Shown here piece by piece: positions 8,510 to 16,808 of a DNA stretch of 64,000 nt. Origin of the DNA: an uncultured Collinsella sp. (GTDB lineage Bacteria > Actinomycetota > Coriobacteriia > Coriobacteriales > Coriobacteriaceae); the NCBI GenBank assembly GCA_934630735.1, contig CAKTWK010000008.1:6670-70669 (forward strand), in the 5' to 3' direction. Made by a program: the position numbers and the translations under genes. How positions within the stretch are numbered: the first letter of the stretch is position 1; every line of letters starts with the position of its first letter. Under the pieces are notes generated by a model that saw only the letters and a list, made by a program, of their open reading frames with translations, made no database searches and was not told the origin of the DNA.

Positions 8510-8947
8510 TTTACTCCCCATTGCATGCCAAGGCATTTCCGGCGCACCTGGGGAGTAAATGACGCGGTGGCTTACACGGCGGCACGCGGCAGTACGCCGC
8601 GGCATTTCCCCTGGTTACTCCCGTTTTCATTGAGGCGGCGAGATTCTTTACTCCCCATTAACCACCTGGGAAAACGCTGTGAGAAGACCGCCGAAAAGCC
8701 TATTGAGTTCGATTTGAGTTTCACAGGCCCCGAAACGGCCCCGTTTGGCTCTCGGAGACAAAAATCGCGCGTCTACTCACTTGGGATGAATCCTTACTCC
8801 CGTTCCTCCGAATGCCGCACCGTGCCTTGCCGTCTTGAAACACGGGGGAGTAAATTGCGAAATCGCAGGTGAAAGGGAGTAAAACGACAAAGAAAAAGCC
8901 TCCGTCCCAACGCGGGAACGGAGGCTCGGTTATCGTATTTACTCACC
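8510..8947. repeat. Cluster of TTTACTCCCC 10-mers in both orientations
   Basis: Exact or near copies: plus orientation at 8510-8519, 8647-8656 (TTTACTCCCC), 8615-8622 and 8794-8801 (TTACTCCC), 8938-8947 (TTTACTCACC); minus orientation at 8550-8559 and 8845-8854 (GGGGAGTAAA) and 8874-8883 (AGGGAGTAAA). The guaA 3' end at 9041 reads CTACTCCCAC, sharing TACTCCC. Spaced short repeats on one side of an attachment core are typical of integrase arm-type or excisionase sites (as in phage lambda and Tn916). That function is inferred; the repeats themselves are plain in the sequence. Confidence 0.7.
8892..8925 (-). terminator. Rho-independent terminator of guaA
   Basis: Stem GCCTCCGT (8898-8905) pairs with ACGGAGGC (8918-8925). 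Read on the minus strand it is followed by CTTTTTC, a U-tract. It lies about 115 bp beyond the guaA stop. Confidence 0.8.
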
Positions 8948-9040
8948 AACATCGCTGGCGGCTTTGCCATGACTCTCGTACGAAACGAAACTCAGCGGCA
9001 CAGTGCGGCACTCAAAAATGCAGGTCAGAACCCTATCAGC

Positions 9041-9056
9041 CTACTCCCACTCGATG
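9041..9056. other. Possible attachment core in the 3' end of guaA
   Basis: The last codons of guaA (CTACTCCCACTCGATG on the plus strand) are a recognised integration hotspot for genomic islands in several phyla. A tyrosine integrase module ends 1.4 kb away and TACTCCC-containing repeats fill the gap. The second, duplicated att copy would lie left of the window, so this is unproven. Confidence 0.3.
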
Positions 9057-10639
9057 GTCGCGGGCGGCTTGGACGTGATGTCGTAGCACACGCGGTTGGC
9101 GCCGGGAACCTCGGCAACGATGCGGCCGGAAATGCGGGCCAGCACGTCGTAGGGCAGCTTGGCCCAGTCGGCGGTCATGGCGTCGCTGGACTCGACGGCG
9201 CGCAGAATGATCGGGCGCTGATAGGTGCGCTCGTCACCCATAACGCCGACGGACTTGATGTCGGGCAGAACCGCAAAGTACTGCCAGCAGCTGTGCTCGG
9301 AGTTGCGCTCGCCGGTCTGCTCAAACAGACGCTGGTTGTAGGCGTCGAGCTCCTCGCGCACGATAGCGTCGGCATTCTTGAGGATCTCGAGCTTCTCCTT
9401 GTCGACCGCGCCGATGATGCGGATGGCCAGACCCGGGCCCGGGAAGGGCTGACGGAACACGATGTGACCCGGCAGGCCTAACGCCAGGCCAAGTGCGCGG
9501 ACCTCGTCCTTAAAGAAGTGGTCGAGCGGCTCGATAAGGTCGAAGTGCACGCCCTCGGGGAACGGAATCAGGTTGTGGTGGCTCTTGATGGTGGCCGTCT
9601 TGCCGCCCGTCTTGCGAGCGCCGGACTCGATGATGTCGGGGTAGATGGTGCCCTGAGCCAGGTACTTGACCGGCTTGCCATCGGTCTCGAGCTGCTGCGC
9701 CACGGCGAAGAACTCTTTCCAGAACTGCGTACCGATGATGCGGCGCTTCTCCTCGGGCTCGGTCACGCCGGCCAGAAGCTCGGCATAACGGTCCTCGGCG
9801 TGGACGTGGATAAAGTCGACATCGAACTGCTTGGTGAAGACCTCCTCCACCTGCTCGGGCTCGCCCTTGCGCAGCAGGCCGTGGTTGATGAACACACAGG
9901 TCATCTGCTTGCCCACGGCGCGAGCGCCCAGCGCAGCCACGACGGAGGAGTCGACGCCACCGGACAGGGCCAGAATCACGCGGTCGTCGCCAACCTTCTC
10001 GCGGAACTCGGCCGTCATGGTCTCGACCAGGTTGTCCATGCTCCAGTTGGGCTCCAGGCCGCAGATCTCAAACAGGAAGTTGCTCAACAGCTGCTGACCG
10101 TACTCGGAGTGCTTGACCTCGGGGTGGAACTGCGTGGTGAAAATCTTGCGCTCGACGCATTCCATGGCGGCAACCGGGCACACGTCGGTGCTGGCGGTAA
10201 CGGTAAAGCCCTCGGGCACCTCGGACACGGCATCGCGGTGGCTCATCCACACGGTCTGCTCCATGGGCGTGGAGTTAAAGAGCTTGGCGCCGGCCGTACG
10301 CGTGATGGTGGCGCGGCCGTACTCGCCCACCTCGGAGTGGCCGACCTTGCCGCCGAGCGTCACGGCCGTGATCTGATGGCCGTAGCAGAAGCCCAGGACG
10401 GGAAGGCCCAGGTCAAAGATGGCGGGATCGATGGACGGAGCGTCCTCGGCGTACACGGAGGCCGGGCCGCCAGAAAGGATGAGCGCAGAGGCGTTCATCT
10501 CGCGAATCTCGTCGGCCGAGATGTCGCAGGGGACAATCTCGGAATACACGTTGAGGTCGCGGACGCGACGGGCAATGAGCTGACCGTACTGCGCACCAAA
10601 GTCGAGTACGAGGACCTTTGCGGAAGCCTTTTGATCCAT
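9041..10639 (-). CDS. guaA: GMP synthase (glutamine-hydrolysing)
   Basis: 532 aa from ATG 10639, which has AGGAGG upstream. It converts XMP, glutamine and ATP to GMP in purine synthesis. The N-terminal class I glutamine amidotransferase shows LSGGPAS near 56-62, the nucleophile Cys85 in GFCYGHQ and the His/Glu of FHPEV. The ATP-pyrophosphatase domain shows ALSGGVDSSVV near 235. The C-terminal dimerisation domain ends in the conserved ATIEWE. Length is normal (family about 510-530). It is a single gene with its own terminator (8892-8925), and its 3' end is a candidate island insertion site. Confidence 0.98.
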   Translation of the reverse strand: MDQKASAKVLVLDFGAQYGQLIARRVRDLNVYSEIVPCDISADEIREMNASALILSGGPASVYAEDAPSIDPAIFDLGLPVLGFCYGHQITAVTLGGKVGHSEVGEYGRATITRTAGAKLFNSTPMEQTVWMSHRDAVSEVPEGFTVTASTDVCPVAAMECVERKIFTTQFHPEVKHSEYGQQLLSNFLFEICGLEPNWSMDNLVETMTAEFREKVGDDRVILALSGGVDSSVVAALGARAVGKQMTCVFINHGLLRKGEPEQVEEVFTKQFDVDFIHVHAEDRYAELLAGVTEPEEKRRIIGTQFWKEFFAVAQQLETDGKPVKYLAQGTIYPDIIESGARKTGGKTATIKSHHNLIPFPEGVHFDLIEPLDHFFKDEVRALGLALGLPGHIVFRQPFPGPGLAIRIIGAVDKEKLEILKNADAIVREELDAYNQRLFEQTGERNSEHSCWQYFAVLPDIKSVGVMGDERTYQRPIILRAVESSDAMTADWAKLPYDVLARISGRIVAEVPGANRVCYDITSKPPATIEWE

Positions 10640-10906
10640 GGTTTCCCCTCCTGTTGGCGGGGAGCCGGTGCCCACCCGCGTGAATGAACGAAAATAACTT
10701 TCATAGTGTACACGTAACCAGCGGTTCTGCGCCCGTCATAGCCATCAGAGCACGGCAAACGCACGACCTGGGCCCCTATTTGACAGCAAGTGGAGCGTTA
10801 CCAAACGTTACAGATGATGTAATACGTTTGAACATTGGACGCCCTGTGCCACAATACTGCCGAACGACTCCGCCTCTGCGGCGGCAAATACGATAGGAAT
10901 ACCAGC

Positions 10907-11920
10907 ATGAAGCGCATTCTTCTCATCGCCACGGGCGGCACCATCGCATCGACCGAGGACGGCAACGGTCTCTCCCCCGCCCTGACCGGTGAGGAACTCG
11001 CCCAGAGCGTCCCCGAGATCTCGGGCCTCTGCGAGCTCGACGTCGTGCAGCCCATGAACATCGACAGCACCAATATGCGCCCCAGTGACTGGATGCGTAT
11101 CCGCGACGTCATCGTCGAGGGTTATGCCGACCACGACGGCTTCGTGATTCTGCACGGCACCGACACCATGAGCTACACCGCGGCGGCGCTTTCCTATCTG
11201 ATTCAGGACAGCCCCAAGCCCATCGTGCTCACCGGCTCGCAAAAGCCCATGGGCAATCCCTTTACTGACGCCAAGCTCAATCTGTACCAGAGCCTGCTCT
11301 ATGCGCTCGACGAGCATTCGCACGACGTCTCGATTGTCTTTGGCGGTGTCGCCATTGCCGGCACGCGCGCCCGCAAACAGCGCACCATGAGCTTTAACGC
11401 GTTCATTAGCGTCAACTATCCGCCCATTGCCTATATCCGCAACGACCGCATCGTACGCAACGGGCTCCACGGCACTCACCAGAACGAGAATCCGGTTCGC
11501 TTCTACGACAGCATCGATCCGCGTGTGTTTGTTCTTAAGCTCACACCCGGCGTGAACCCGGGCATCCTCGACGCCCTGGCCAATAGCTACGACGCCGTGA
11601 TTCTGGAGACCTTTGGCATTGGCGGCATCCCCGAGTTTGGCGAGTCGGGCGAGTCGTTCCAGGAGGCAATTTTCCGCTGGGTCGATTCGGGTCGCACCGT
11701 CGTTATGACCACGCAGGTCCCCGAGGAGGGCCTTGATCTGGGCGTTTATGAGGTCGGCCGTGCTTACGCCGATCATCCGGGCATTCTGCGCGGCGACGAC
11801 ATGACCACCGAGACGCTCGTGGCCAAAACCATGTGGGCACTCGGCCAGTCACGCGATGCCGCCGAGATCCAGCGCCTGTTCTACAGCCAGGTCAACCACG
11901 ACCGCATCCCGATGGCGTAA
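10907..11920 (+). CDS. ansA: Type I (cytosolic) L-asparaginase
   Basis: 337 aa from ATG 10907; upstream in-frame codons lack a ribosome-binding site. It hydrolyses asparagine to aspartate and ammonia. The first catalytic Thr lies in LIATGGTIAST at residues 5-15 and the second in HGTDTMSYTAAAL near 84-96; KLTPGVNPGIL marks the domain junction. There is no signal peptide, so it is the cytoplasmic form. It is divergent from guaA with a 267-bp gap; a weak AAACGT/ACGTTT inverted repeat near 10803-10829 lies upstream. No co-transcribed neighbour. Confidence 0.95.
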   Translation: MKRILLIATGGTIASTEDGNGLSPALTGEELAQSVPEISGLCELDVVQPMNIDSTNMRPSDWMRIRDVIVEGYADHDGFVILHGTDTMSYTAAALSYLIQDSPKPIVLTGSQKPMGNPFTDAKLNLYQSLLYALDEHSHDVSIVFGGVAIAGTRARKQRTMSFNAFISVNYPPIAYIRNDRIVRNGLHGTHQNENPVRFYDSIDPRVFVLKLTPGVNPGILDALANSYDAVILETFGIGGIPEFGESGESFQEAIFRWVDSGRTVVMTTQVPEEGLDLGVYEVGRAYADHPGILRGDDMTTETLVAKTMWALGQSRDAAEIQRLFYSQVNHDRIPMA

Positions 11921-11942
11921 TTCAGTTGTCGACGGGTATCCC

Positions 11943-12161
11943 CTATTCGATCCCGTCGAGAAGCTCTGACACCGTCATGCCGAGTGCGGGCGCGATCTTA
12001 AATAGAACCTTGAGCGTGAAATTTGCCGTCCCATCTTCGATTCTGTCGAGATAGGGTCGGCTGACTCCTGTCGCCACACAAAAATCGACCTTGGAGATAC
12101 CAAGGTCCCTGCGCGTCTGCTCGACTCGCTTGCCAAGAATCTGTTTCGCACGTTCGTCCAT
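11943..12161 (-). CDS. Small XRE-family transcriptional regulator
   Basis: 72 aa, essentially one Cro/C1-type HTH: KRVEQTRRDLGISKVDFCVATG, SRPYLDRIEDGTANFTLKVL and KIAPALGMTVSELL. There is no effector domain. It is divergent from the unknown gene at 12238, and a perfect 24-bp palindrome lies 29 bp upstream of its start. That layout suggests autoregulation and control of the neighbour; the pairing recalls small regulator/target or antitoxin-like modules, but the partner does not resemble a known toxin. Confidence 0.85.
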   Translation of the reverse strand: MDERAKQILGKRVEQTRRDLGISKVDFCVATGVSRPYLDRIEDGTANFTLKVLFKIAPALGMTVSELLDGIE

Positions 12162-12190
12162 GCAGCCGAGTTTGAAATGGAGCCGAACAT

Positions 12191-12214
12191 AAACGTAAAC
12201 TATAGTTTACGTTT
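12191..12214. promoter_or_regulatory. Perfect 24-bp palindromic operator between divergent genes
   Basis: The sequence AAACGTAAACTA joined to its exact reverse complement TAGTTTACGTTT is a flawless 24-bp palindrome. It is AT-rich against a GC-rich background, 29 bp from the XRE start on one side and 23 bp from the ATG of the 129-aa gene on the other. It is the natural binding site for the XRE protein. Confidence 0.85.
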
Positions 12215-12237
12215 TGCCGAATACACAGGAGTTTTCT

Positions 12238-12627
12238 ATGTCGGGTTCTTCGGTCCGCATGTACCGAGCCACGCTTTGCACAAACAGCGCACCGCCCAAG
12301 CTCGTCGTCGTTGAAGCCGAATGCCTTTCGCCCGATGAGCGCACAGCATTTGCATTGCTATCAAGTCGCGTCGCCGCCGTTCTGGTCCCTTGCCCGGCGC
12401 AAGGTGAACTTGCCATCCAATGCCAAGCGCACAGCTGCTCGCTCAATCAGGCTGCCGTAATCGCAACCAGCCAACGCGGTCTGCCCCTTCTCCTGGAAGC
12501 CGGTATCGCACTCGCCCTTCGCGGCGCTGGATACGAAAACGAGGCCGCCGCCGATATGGTCTTTAAACCACGATCGAGCGGCGGCCTCGCAGCAGCCATT
12601 GAATATGCGTGCAGGCTCGTTGCCTAA
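12238..12627 (+). CDS. Unknown 129-aa protein controlled from the XRE palindrome
   Basis: I do not recognise a family. The start ATG 12238 follows CAGGAG by 6 nt; a TTG at 12214 is in frame but falls inside the palindrome. The protein is soluble and rich in Ala and Leu. The second half reads AAVIATSQRGLPLLLEAG, a glycine-rich strand-turn-helix that loosely recalls the ends of DprA/Rossmann-type folds, but there is no clear nucleotide-binding signature. It is divergent from the XRE gene and probably repressed by it. The tight XRE-palindrome-ORF unit could be a small self-contained regulatory or stress module; that is inference only. Confidence 0.7.
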   Translation: MSGSSVRMYRATLCTNSAPPKLVVVEAECLSPDERTAFALLSSRVAAVLVPCPAQGELAIQCQAHSCSLNQAAVIATSQRGLPLLLEAGIALALRGAGYENEAAADMVFKPRSSGGLAAAIEYACRLVA

Positions 12628-12636
12628 AGGCGCAAG

Positions 12637-13020
12637 CTAAAAGCCTAGGCCAAAGCCCGTTCCGGTAATCGCCGAGTACATAAAGTAAACGTTGACCACG
12701 TTGAGGAACACACCCGTGATGCAACCGTTGCGCAGGTAGCGTTCGCACACGATGCGCGCCATGGCGGCGGAGTCCTCATTGTTCTTTGCCTGGCGTCCTG
12801 CCGTAAAGTATGTCGCCACGCTCAGCAGCAGGTTGAGCACCGGCAGTGCCAGCAACTCGTAGCTCTTGCCCCAGCGCGTCGCCTCGCCGGCGGCATTAAA
12901 CTTTGTTGCCACCTCGGGACCAATGTTGGGGATAACACACGCTGCGACCACCAGCGGAATCACCGCAAGCACGAGCAGCGCAATACCCATGTAGCCGGCT
13001 TTTTTGCCATATTTAAACAT
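12637..13020 (-). CDS. Small membrane protein, DUF1648/SdpI-like
   Basis: 127 aa with about three hydrophobic segments (residues 9-30, 58-75, 100-120). The stretch VATKFNAAGEATRWGKS after the first segment is the extracytoplasmic motif of DUF1648 (usual form P-x-H-x-N-x-x-G-x-x-D-x-W-G-x-K), as found in SdpI-type immunity and related proteins. Full SdpI proteins are about 200 aa with six segments, so this is a short version. The start (ATG 13020) has AAGGA upstream and lies 11 nt after the ychF stop, so the two genes are probably co-transcribed. A specific function is not evident. Confidence 0.75.
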   Translation of the reverse strand: MFKYGKKAGYMGIALLVLAVIPLVVAACVIPNIGPEVATKFNAAGEATRWGKSYELLALPVLNLLLSVATYFTAGRQAKNNEDSAAMARIVCERYLRNGCITGVFLNVVNVYFMYSAITGTGFGLGF

Positions 13021-13031
13021 GTGCGTCGTCC

Positions 13032-14108
13032 TTACACGTTAAAGCGGAAGTGCACGACGTCGCCATCGGCCATGACATAGTCCTTGCCCTCAATACGCAG
13101 CTTGCCGGCGGCCTTGGCGCCCTGCTCACCGCCGAGCTCGATGTAGTCGTCATAGCCAATGACCTCGGCCTTAATAAAGCCGCGCTCAAAGTCGGTGTGG
13201 ATAACGCCGGCGGCCTGCGGGGCGGTCGCGCCCTGACGAACCGTCCAGGCCTTGACCTCCATCTCGCCGGCCGTAAAGAACGACTGCAGACCGAGCAGCT
13301 TATAGGCCGCCTGCGCGAGCACGTCCAGGCCGGGCTGCTCCAAGCCCAGGCTCTCCAGGTAGTCGGCGGCGTCCTCGGGATCGAGCTCGGAAAGCTCGGC
13401 CTCGATCTTGGCGCAGATGGGCAGCGGCTTAACACCATCGATGGGCGCCAGGTCCTCATTGAGCATATCCTCGTCCACGTTTGCCACGTACAGGATGGGC
13501 TTCATGGTGAGCAGGAACAGGCCCTTGGCGGCAGCACGCTCCTCGTCGGTCATCTCCATGGATGCGGCGCGCTTGCCCTCGTTGAGCCAGGCAAGCAGAC
13601 GCTTGGCCACCTCGAACTTGGGCATGAGCTCCTTGTCGCGCTTGGCCTCCTTCTCGAGCTTAGGCAGCTGCTTCTCGAGCGTGCCCATGTCGGCCAGGAT
13701 GAGCTCGGTCATGATGGTGTCGGCATCGCCGGCGGGATCGACGAACTCGCCCGTGCGGCCCACCTCACGCATGACGTTGGGGTCTTTAAAGTAGCGCACG
13801 ACCTCGCAGATGGCGTCGGTCTCGCGAATGTTGGCCAGGAACTGGTTGCCCAGGCCCTCGCCCTCGTTGGCGCCCTTCACCAGACCTGCGATGTCGACGA
13901 ACTCGACCGTTGCCGGCACGATGCGACCCGGGTTGACGATGTCGGCGAGCTTTTGCAGACGGCTATCGGGCACGTCGACGATACCCACGTTGGGGTCGAT
14001 CGTGGCGAACGGGTAGTTGGCGGCAAGACCGGTCTTTTTGGTAAGCGCGGTGAACAGCGTCGACTTGCCTACGTTGGGCAGGCCCACGATACCGATGGAA
14101 AGGGACAC
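13032..14108 (-). CDS. ychF: Ribosome-binding ATPase YchF (Obg family)
   Basis: 358 aa from GTG 14108, chosen for AAAGGAG just upstream; the family is usually about 363 aa. It is a universally conserved Obg-like ATPase that binds the ribosome. The P-loop [11 protein letters not shown] (residues 7-17), the G3-type [20 protein letters not shown] and the NVDED motif replacing NKxD (the ATP-preferring YchF/OLA1 change) are visible. A C-terminal TGS domain ends at [19 protein letters not shown]. Together these identify the family with near certainty. The DUF1648-like gene follows by 11 nt. Confidence 0.97.
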   Translation of the reverse strand: MSLSIGIVGLPNVGKSTLFTALTKKTGLAANYPFATIDPNVGIVDVPDSRLQKLADIVNPGRIVPATVEFVDIAGLVKGANEGEGLGNQFLANIRETDAICEVVRYFKDPNVMREVGRTGEFVDPAGDADTIMTELILADMGTLEKQLPKLEKEAKRDKELMPKFEVAKRLLAWLNEGKRAASMEMTDEERAAAKGLFLLTMKPILYVANVDEDMLNEDLAPIDGVKPLPICAKIEAELSELDPEDAADYLESLGLEQPGLDVLAQAAYKLLGLQSFFTAGEMEVKAWTVRQGATAPQAAGVIHTDFERGFIKAEVIGYDDYIELGGEQGAKAAGKLRIEGKDYVMADGDVVHFRFNV

Positions 14109-14222
14109 GACAGCTCCTTTTGGTACAAGCATTTCAAACTGCATAAGTATAGCGCCGCCGCAGCATCTGGGCTAACCCGGACGCCACGGCGGCACGAATG
14201 AAGCAGAGATAGGGGTCGCCGA

Positions 14223-15476
14223 CTAGTCCGCGAGCTTCTCCACCTGATCGAGCATCTTGTCGAGCTTAGCCTTTGCCTCGGCCTTGACCTTCTGGGCTTC
14301 TTCGTGGGCCTTAGCCTTCTGGGCGGCCTTTTCCTCGGCTTCGGGATCGACGACGACCAGATTGGACGCGTCGTGCTCAACCAACTTGAGCGCATGCTCA
14401 GGGCACACCTTGACACAGGCACCGCAGCCCAAACAATACGTGGACTCCAGCGCAAAGCGGCCGCTTCCCACCAAATCGCAGGCAAACGTGGGGCACACGT
14501 TGACGCACTCGCCGCACGACGTGCACTTGTCAAAATCGCACTCCGGCGTGCTCACCTGCATGTTCTGGGCAAGCTCGGGGTGGTTTTGCAGCGTCGAGAG
14601 TACCAGCTGTCGCCCGTGCGTAAGCGTGCGGCGACGTTTGGCCGTCGTGGTGCCGCACATGGTATTGAGCGTGCGCTCGAGCTGGGTAATCTGGTGACGG
14701 TGGGCCTTCAACTTCTGCGTCACCGAGGCCAGTGCCGCCGTCGCCGGGTTGAGCTTAGTCACGGTTAGGCCCGTGGTGCGGGCAATCTTATCCATGTACT
14801 CCTTGCGCTCGTACTCACGGCGCTTATGGCATTTGAGGCTCTTGGGGTCGACCTCCAGGCCCATGCCCGTACCGGCCCACTCCTCGGCAGTGGCGATGGC
14901 CTCGCCCAGAATATCCTCGCCACCGGTGTTGCGGCACTTATCGCACACGCCCAGCGGAAGGTACACGCTCACGTTGGGATAGTCGGCCAGCACCGAGAAC
15001 CAGGTCTCGGCCGTAATATCGCCCACGCAGGCAACGACGACCTCGTTCTCGCGCGGCATGCGCTTAAGGGCACGCGTGCAGGTAACGTAGGCGGTCTCGT
15101 GACTCGTAGCTGCCGAGACAATGTCGTCGTAGACGTTTTTGGGTGCAAGGCGCGGCGAGATGATCGCCTCGGTCGGACAGGCAGCGGCGCACAGGCCGCA
15201 CTTGCGACAGGAGTCGAGAATCTCGATGGCGTCTTCCTCGACCTCGATGGCGTTGACCGGGCACACGTCCATGCACGCGGTGCAGCCGCTCTTTTCGTTT
15301 TTGCAGGTCAAGCACGGAATGGTGTTGCCGCGCGGACGCTCCTTGTAGTCGGCAGGATTCCACTGCGGCGCCGACGGATCGAGTGCATCGGTCACGCCGC
15401 CAAGCGGGTTTTTAAGAAAGTCGAAACCCTTGCTGATCTCGATAATGTCATCAAACAGATCGTGTTCCTGCGCCAT
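14223..15476 (-). CDS. Polyferredoxin-like 4Fe-4S protein
   Basis: 417 aa from ATG 15476. The N-terminal half carries a cysteine set CLTCKNEKSGCTACMDVCP and CRKCGLCAAACP, and the C-terminal part carries CTSCGECVNVCP and CLGCGACVKVCP, so at least four cysteine-rich 2x[4Fe-4S]-type motifs flank a middle domain. The middle domain (about residues 120-230) has CVGDITAETWFSVLADYP and VCDKCRNTGG and resembles the cysteine-containing core seen in hydrogenase or heterodisulfide-reductase-associated electron carriers. The last 40 residues are a Lys/Ala/Glu-rich coiled coil. It is probably a cytoplasmic electron-transfer protein, typical of strictly anaerobic Coriobacteriia; its redox partner is unknown and it stands alone between ychF and the dehydrogenase row. 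Confidence 0.8.
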   Translation of the reverse strand: MAQEHDLFDDIIEISKGFDFLKNPLGGVTDALDPSAPQWNPADYKERPRGNTIPCLTCKNEKSGCTACMDVCPVNAIEVEEDAIEILDSCRKCGLCAAACPTEAIISPRLAPKNVYDDIVSAATSHETAYVTCTRALKRMPRENEVVVACVGDITAETWFSVLADYPNVSVYLPLGVCDKCRNTGGEDILGEAIATAEEWAGTGMGLEVDPKSLKCHKRREYERKEYMDKIARTTGLTVTKLNPATAALASVTQKLKAHRHQITQLERTLNTMCGTTTAKRRRTLTHGRQLVLSTLQNHPELAQNMQVSTPECDFDKCTSCGECVNVCPTFACDLVGSGRFALESTYCLGCGACVKVCPEHALKLVEHDASNLVVVDPEAEEKAAQKAKAHEEAQKVKAEAKAKLDKMLDQVEKLAD

Positions 15477-15627
15477 GCGCGGCCCCTCCCTGAGCAGTGC
15501 AAACAAGCAAGAGATAATGATACGCCATCGGCCCACGCCTCGGGCAAATTACACGCGGAGCATCTTTGCGGCAAATAGCCCATGGCCTATCGCCGCCCCG
15601 ATTGCACAAGGTCGATCAAGCGCCAAG

Positions 15628-16695
15628 CTATGCCTCGCACATGAGCTGCACGAGCTTTTGTTTGGTCACCTTGGCCTGCTCGTTGGCTATGTTACGCTCG
15701 TTTCTAAAGGCCGCATTTGCAACACCCTGCAGGTCGGCATCGGAAATCTCGCCAAGGCCCAGCTCCTCGAGCGTCGTCGGCAGACCGACGCGCTGGCAAA
15801 ACTCGAGCACCTGATCAAGCTCGGGCGCACGCTCCAGGCGCAGCTGCACCACCAGACCAAATGCCACGGCCTCACCATGCATGGCCTTGCACTCGGGCAG
15901 AATCGTCAGACCGTTGGCGATGGCATGTGCCAACGCCAGGCCGCCACTCTCAAAGCCAACACCCGAAAGCAGAATATTGCACTCGATCAGGCGCTCAACC
16001 GCCGGCGATATACGGCCCTTTTTGAGATCGCGCTTGGCAGCGACGCCGCACTCCATGAGCGTGTCATAGCAGGCACGAGCCGTAACCAAGGCCAAGTGTC
16101 CCGGCGCGCCACCGTGCTCGTTGGCGCCGTGCGCCGCGGTGCACGAACGCGCCTCGAAGTACGTTGCCAGTGCATCGCCCATACCAGCGACCGTCATACG
16201 CAGTGGGGCCGCCGCGACCACGTTGGTATCGACCACGACCAGGTCTGGATTCTTCTCGAGCTCCAGGTAACGGTCGAACGACCCATCCTCGTGATACAGC
16301 ACCGAAATCGCGCTGCACGGGCCGTCCATCGAAGCCGCCGTGGGGCATACGCACAACGGCAGCTCGGCATAAAACGCAACGGCCTTGGCGATATCGAGCA
16401 TCTTGCCGCCGCCAATGCCCACCACCATGTCGCAATACTCGGCCTGGGCTTCCTGAGCCATTCCGACAACGGCCTCTTCCGTACACGGACCGTTATAAAT
16501 CTTAAAGAACGGCTCGCTTAGATCTTCGTCCAGAAATCCATCGACGATCTGCCTGCACAGCCGATCCTCGGTGCCCTGGTCAAACAAGACATAGGCAGCG
16601 CAGCCCAACCATGACAAATACCTGCCCTGACGCGAAAGTTCGCCCGGCCCCTGAACATACCGGCCGGGACCGCCATATACCATGGGAAGCGCCAT
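15628..16695 (-). CDS. Glycerol-dehydrogenase-like iron/zinc alcohol dehydrogenase, divergent paralog
   Basis: 355 aa, group III metal-dependent dehydrogenase of the GldA type. The NAD-binding glycine motif VVGIGGGKMLDIAKA is near residues 91-105. Metal ligands expected from GldA structures are present: Asp in GMGDALATYFEA, His in LAHAIANGL and His in AMHGEAVAFG. It is clearly related to the next gene (16809-17909) but diverged, for example HAIANG against HAIHNG, so substrate may differ. It probably oxidises glycerol or another small polyol, or reduces the ketone, using NAD. The two paralogs and the following alcohol dehydrogenase form a tandem row on one strand, but terminators between them suggest separate transcripts. 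Confidence 0.85.
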   Translation of the reverse strand: MALPMVYGGPGRYVQGPGELSRQGRYLSWLGCAAYVLFDQGTEDRLCRQIVDGFLDEDLSEPFFKIYNGPCTEEAVVGMAQEAQAEYCDMVVGIGGGKMLDIAKAVAFYAELPLCVCPTAASMDGPCSAISVLYHEDGSFDRYLELEKNPDLVVVDTNVVAAAPLRMTVAGMGDALATYFEARSCTAAHGANEHGGAPGHLALVTARACYDTLMECGVAAKRDLKKGRISPAVERLIECNILLSGVGFESGGLALAHAIANGLTILPECKAMHGEAVAFGLVVQLRLERAPELDQVLEFCQRVGLPTTLEELGLGEISDADLQGVANAAFRNERNIANEQAKVTKQKLVQLMCEA

Positions 16696-16726
16696 ACGAG
16701 AATCCGCCCTTTCATCAACAACAATT

Positions 16727-16755
16727 GGTGCAAAGTAACCTGACCCCTTTGCACC
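16727..16755. repeat. Dispersed palindrome, GGTGCAAAG...CTTTGCACC
   Basis: Nine-base arms 16727-16735 and 16747-16755 surround TAACCTGACCC. It is one member of a family of CAAAGG/CCTTTG-type hairpins with a GAC-or-ACAGG-like centre found at five intergenic places in this window (also 24072, 48493, 53263, 57283). Confidence 0.6.
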
Positions 16756-16760
16756 ATAGC

Positions 16761-16794
16761 AAAAAGGGGCAAAGCCATCTGCCGGCTTTGCCCC
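16761..16794 (-). terminator. Rho-independent terminator of the 16809-17909 dehydrogenase
   Basis: Arms GGGGCAAAGCC (16766-16776) and GGCTTTGCCCC (16784-16794), followed on the minus strand by TTTTTG. Strong 11-bp stem. Confidence 0.9.
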
Positions 16795-16808
16795 TTCCTT
16801 AGCTTGAT

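Larger units (their letters stand above)
8423..9040. other. Gene-free 0.6-kb segment between the repressor and guaA
   Basis: I see no convincing gene here. The only longer frame (8525-8872, plus strand) lacks a ribosome-binding site and has basic, shadow-like composition. The segment holds the TTTACTCCCC repeat cluster, a short inverted duplication (GGCATTTCC near 8532 and GGCATTTCCCC near 8601), and the guaA terminator at 8892-8925. Position next to the integrase module suggests the right end of the mobile element. Confidence 0.6.

Noticed and set aside
8525..8872. 115-codon plus-strand frame between the repressor and guaA
   Set aside because: No ribosome-binding site, basic low-complexity composition, and it runs through the TTTACTCCCC repeats.
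10803..10829. Operator upstream of the asparaginase gene (AAACGTTACA...TGTAATACGTTT)
   Set aside because: The arms pair only if two extra bases are skipped; too weak to list as a site.
13050..14201. Plus-strand frame opposite ychF, and similar frames opposite guaA, glnN, gatA and the pilins
   Set aside because: All mirror recognisable genes with full motifs on the other strand; none has its own start signal.
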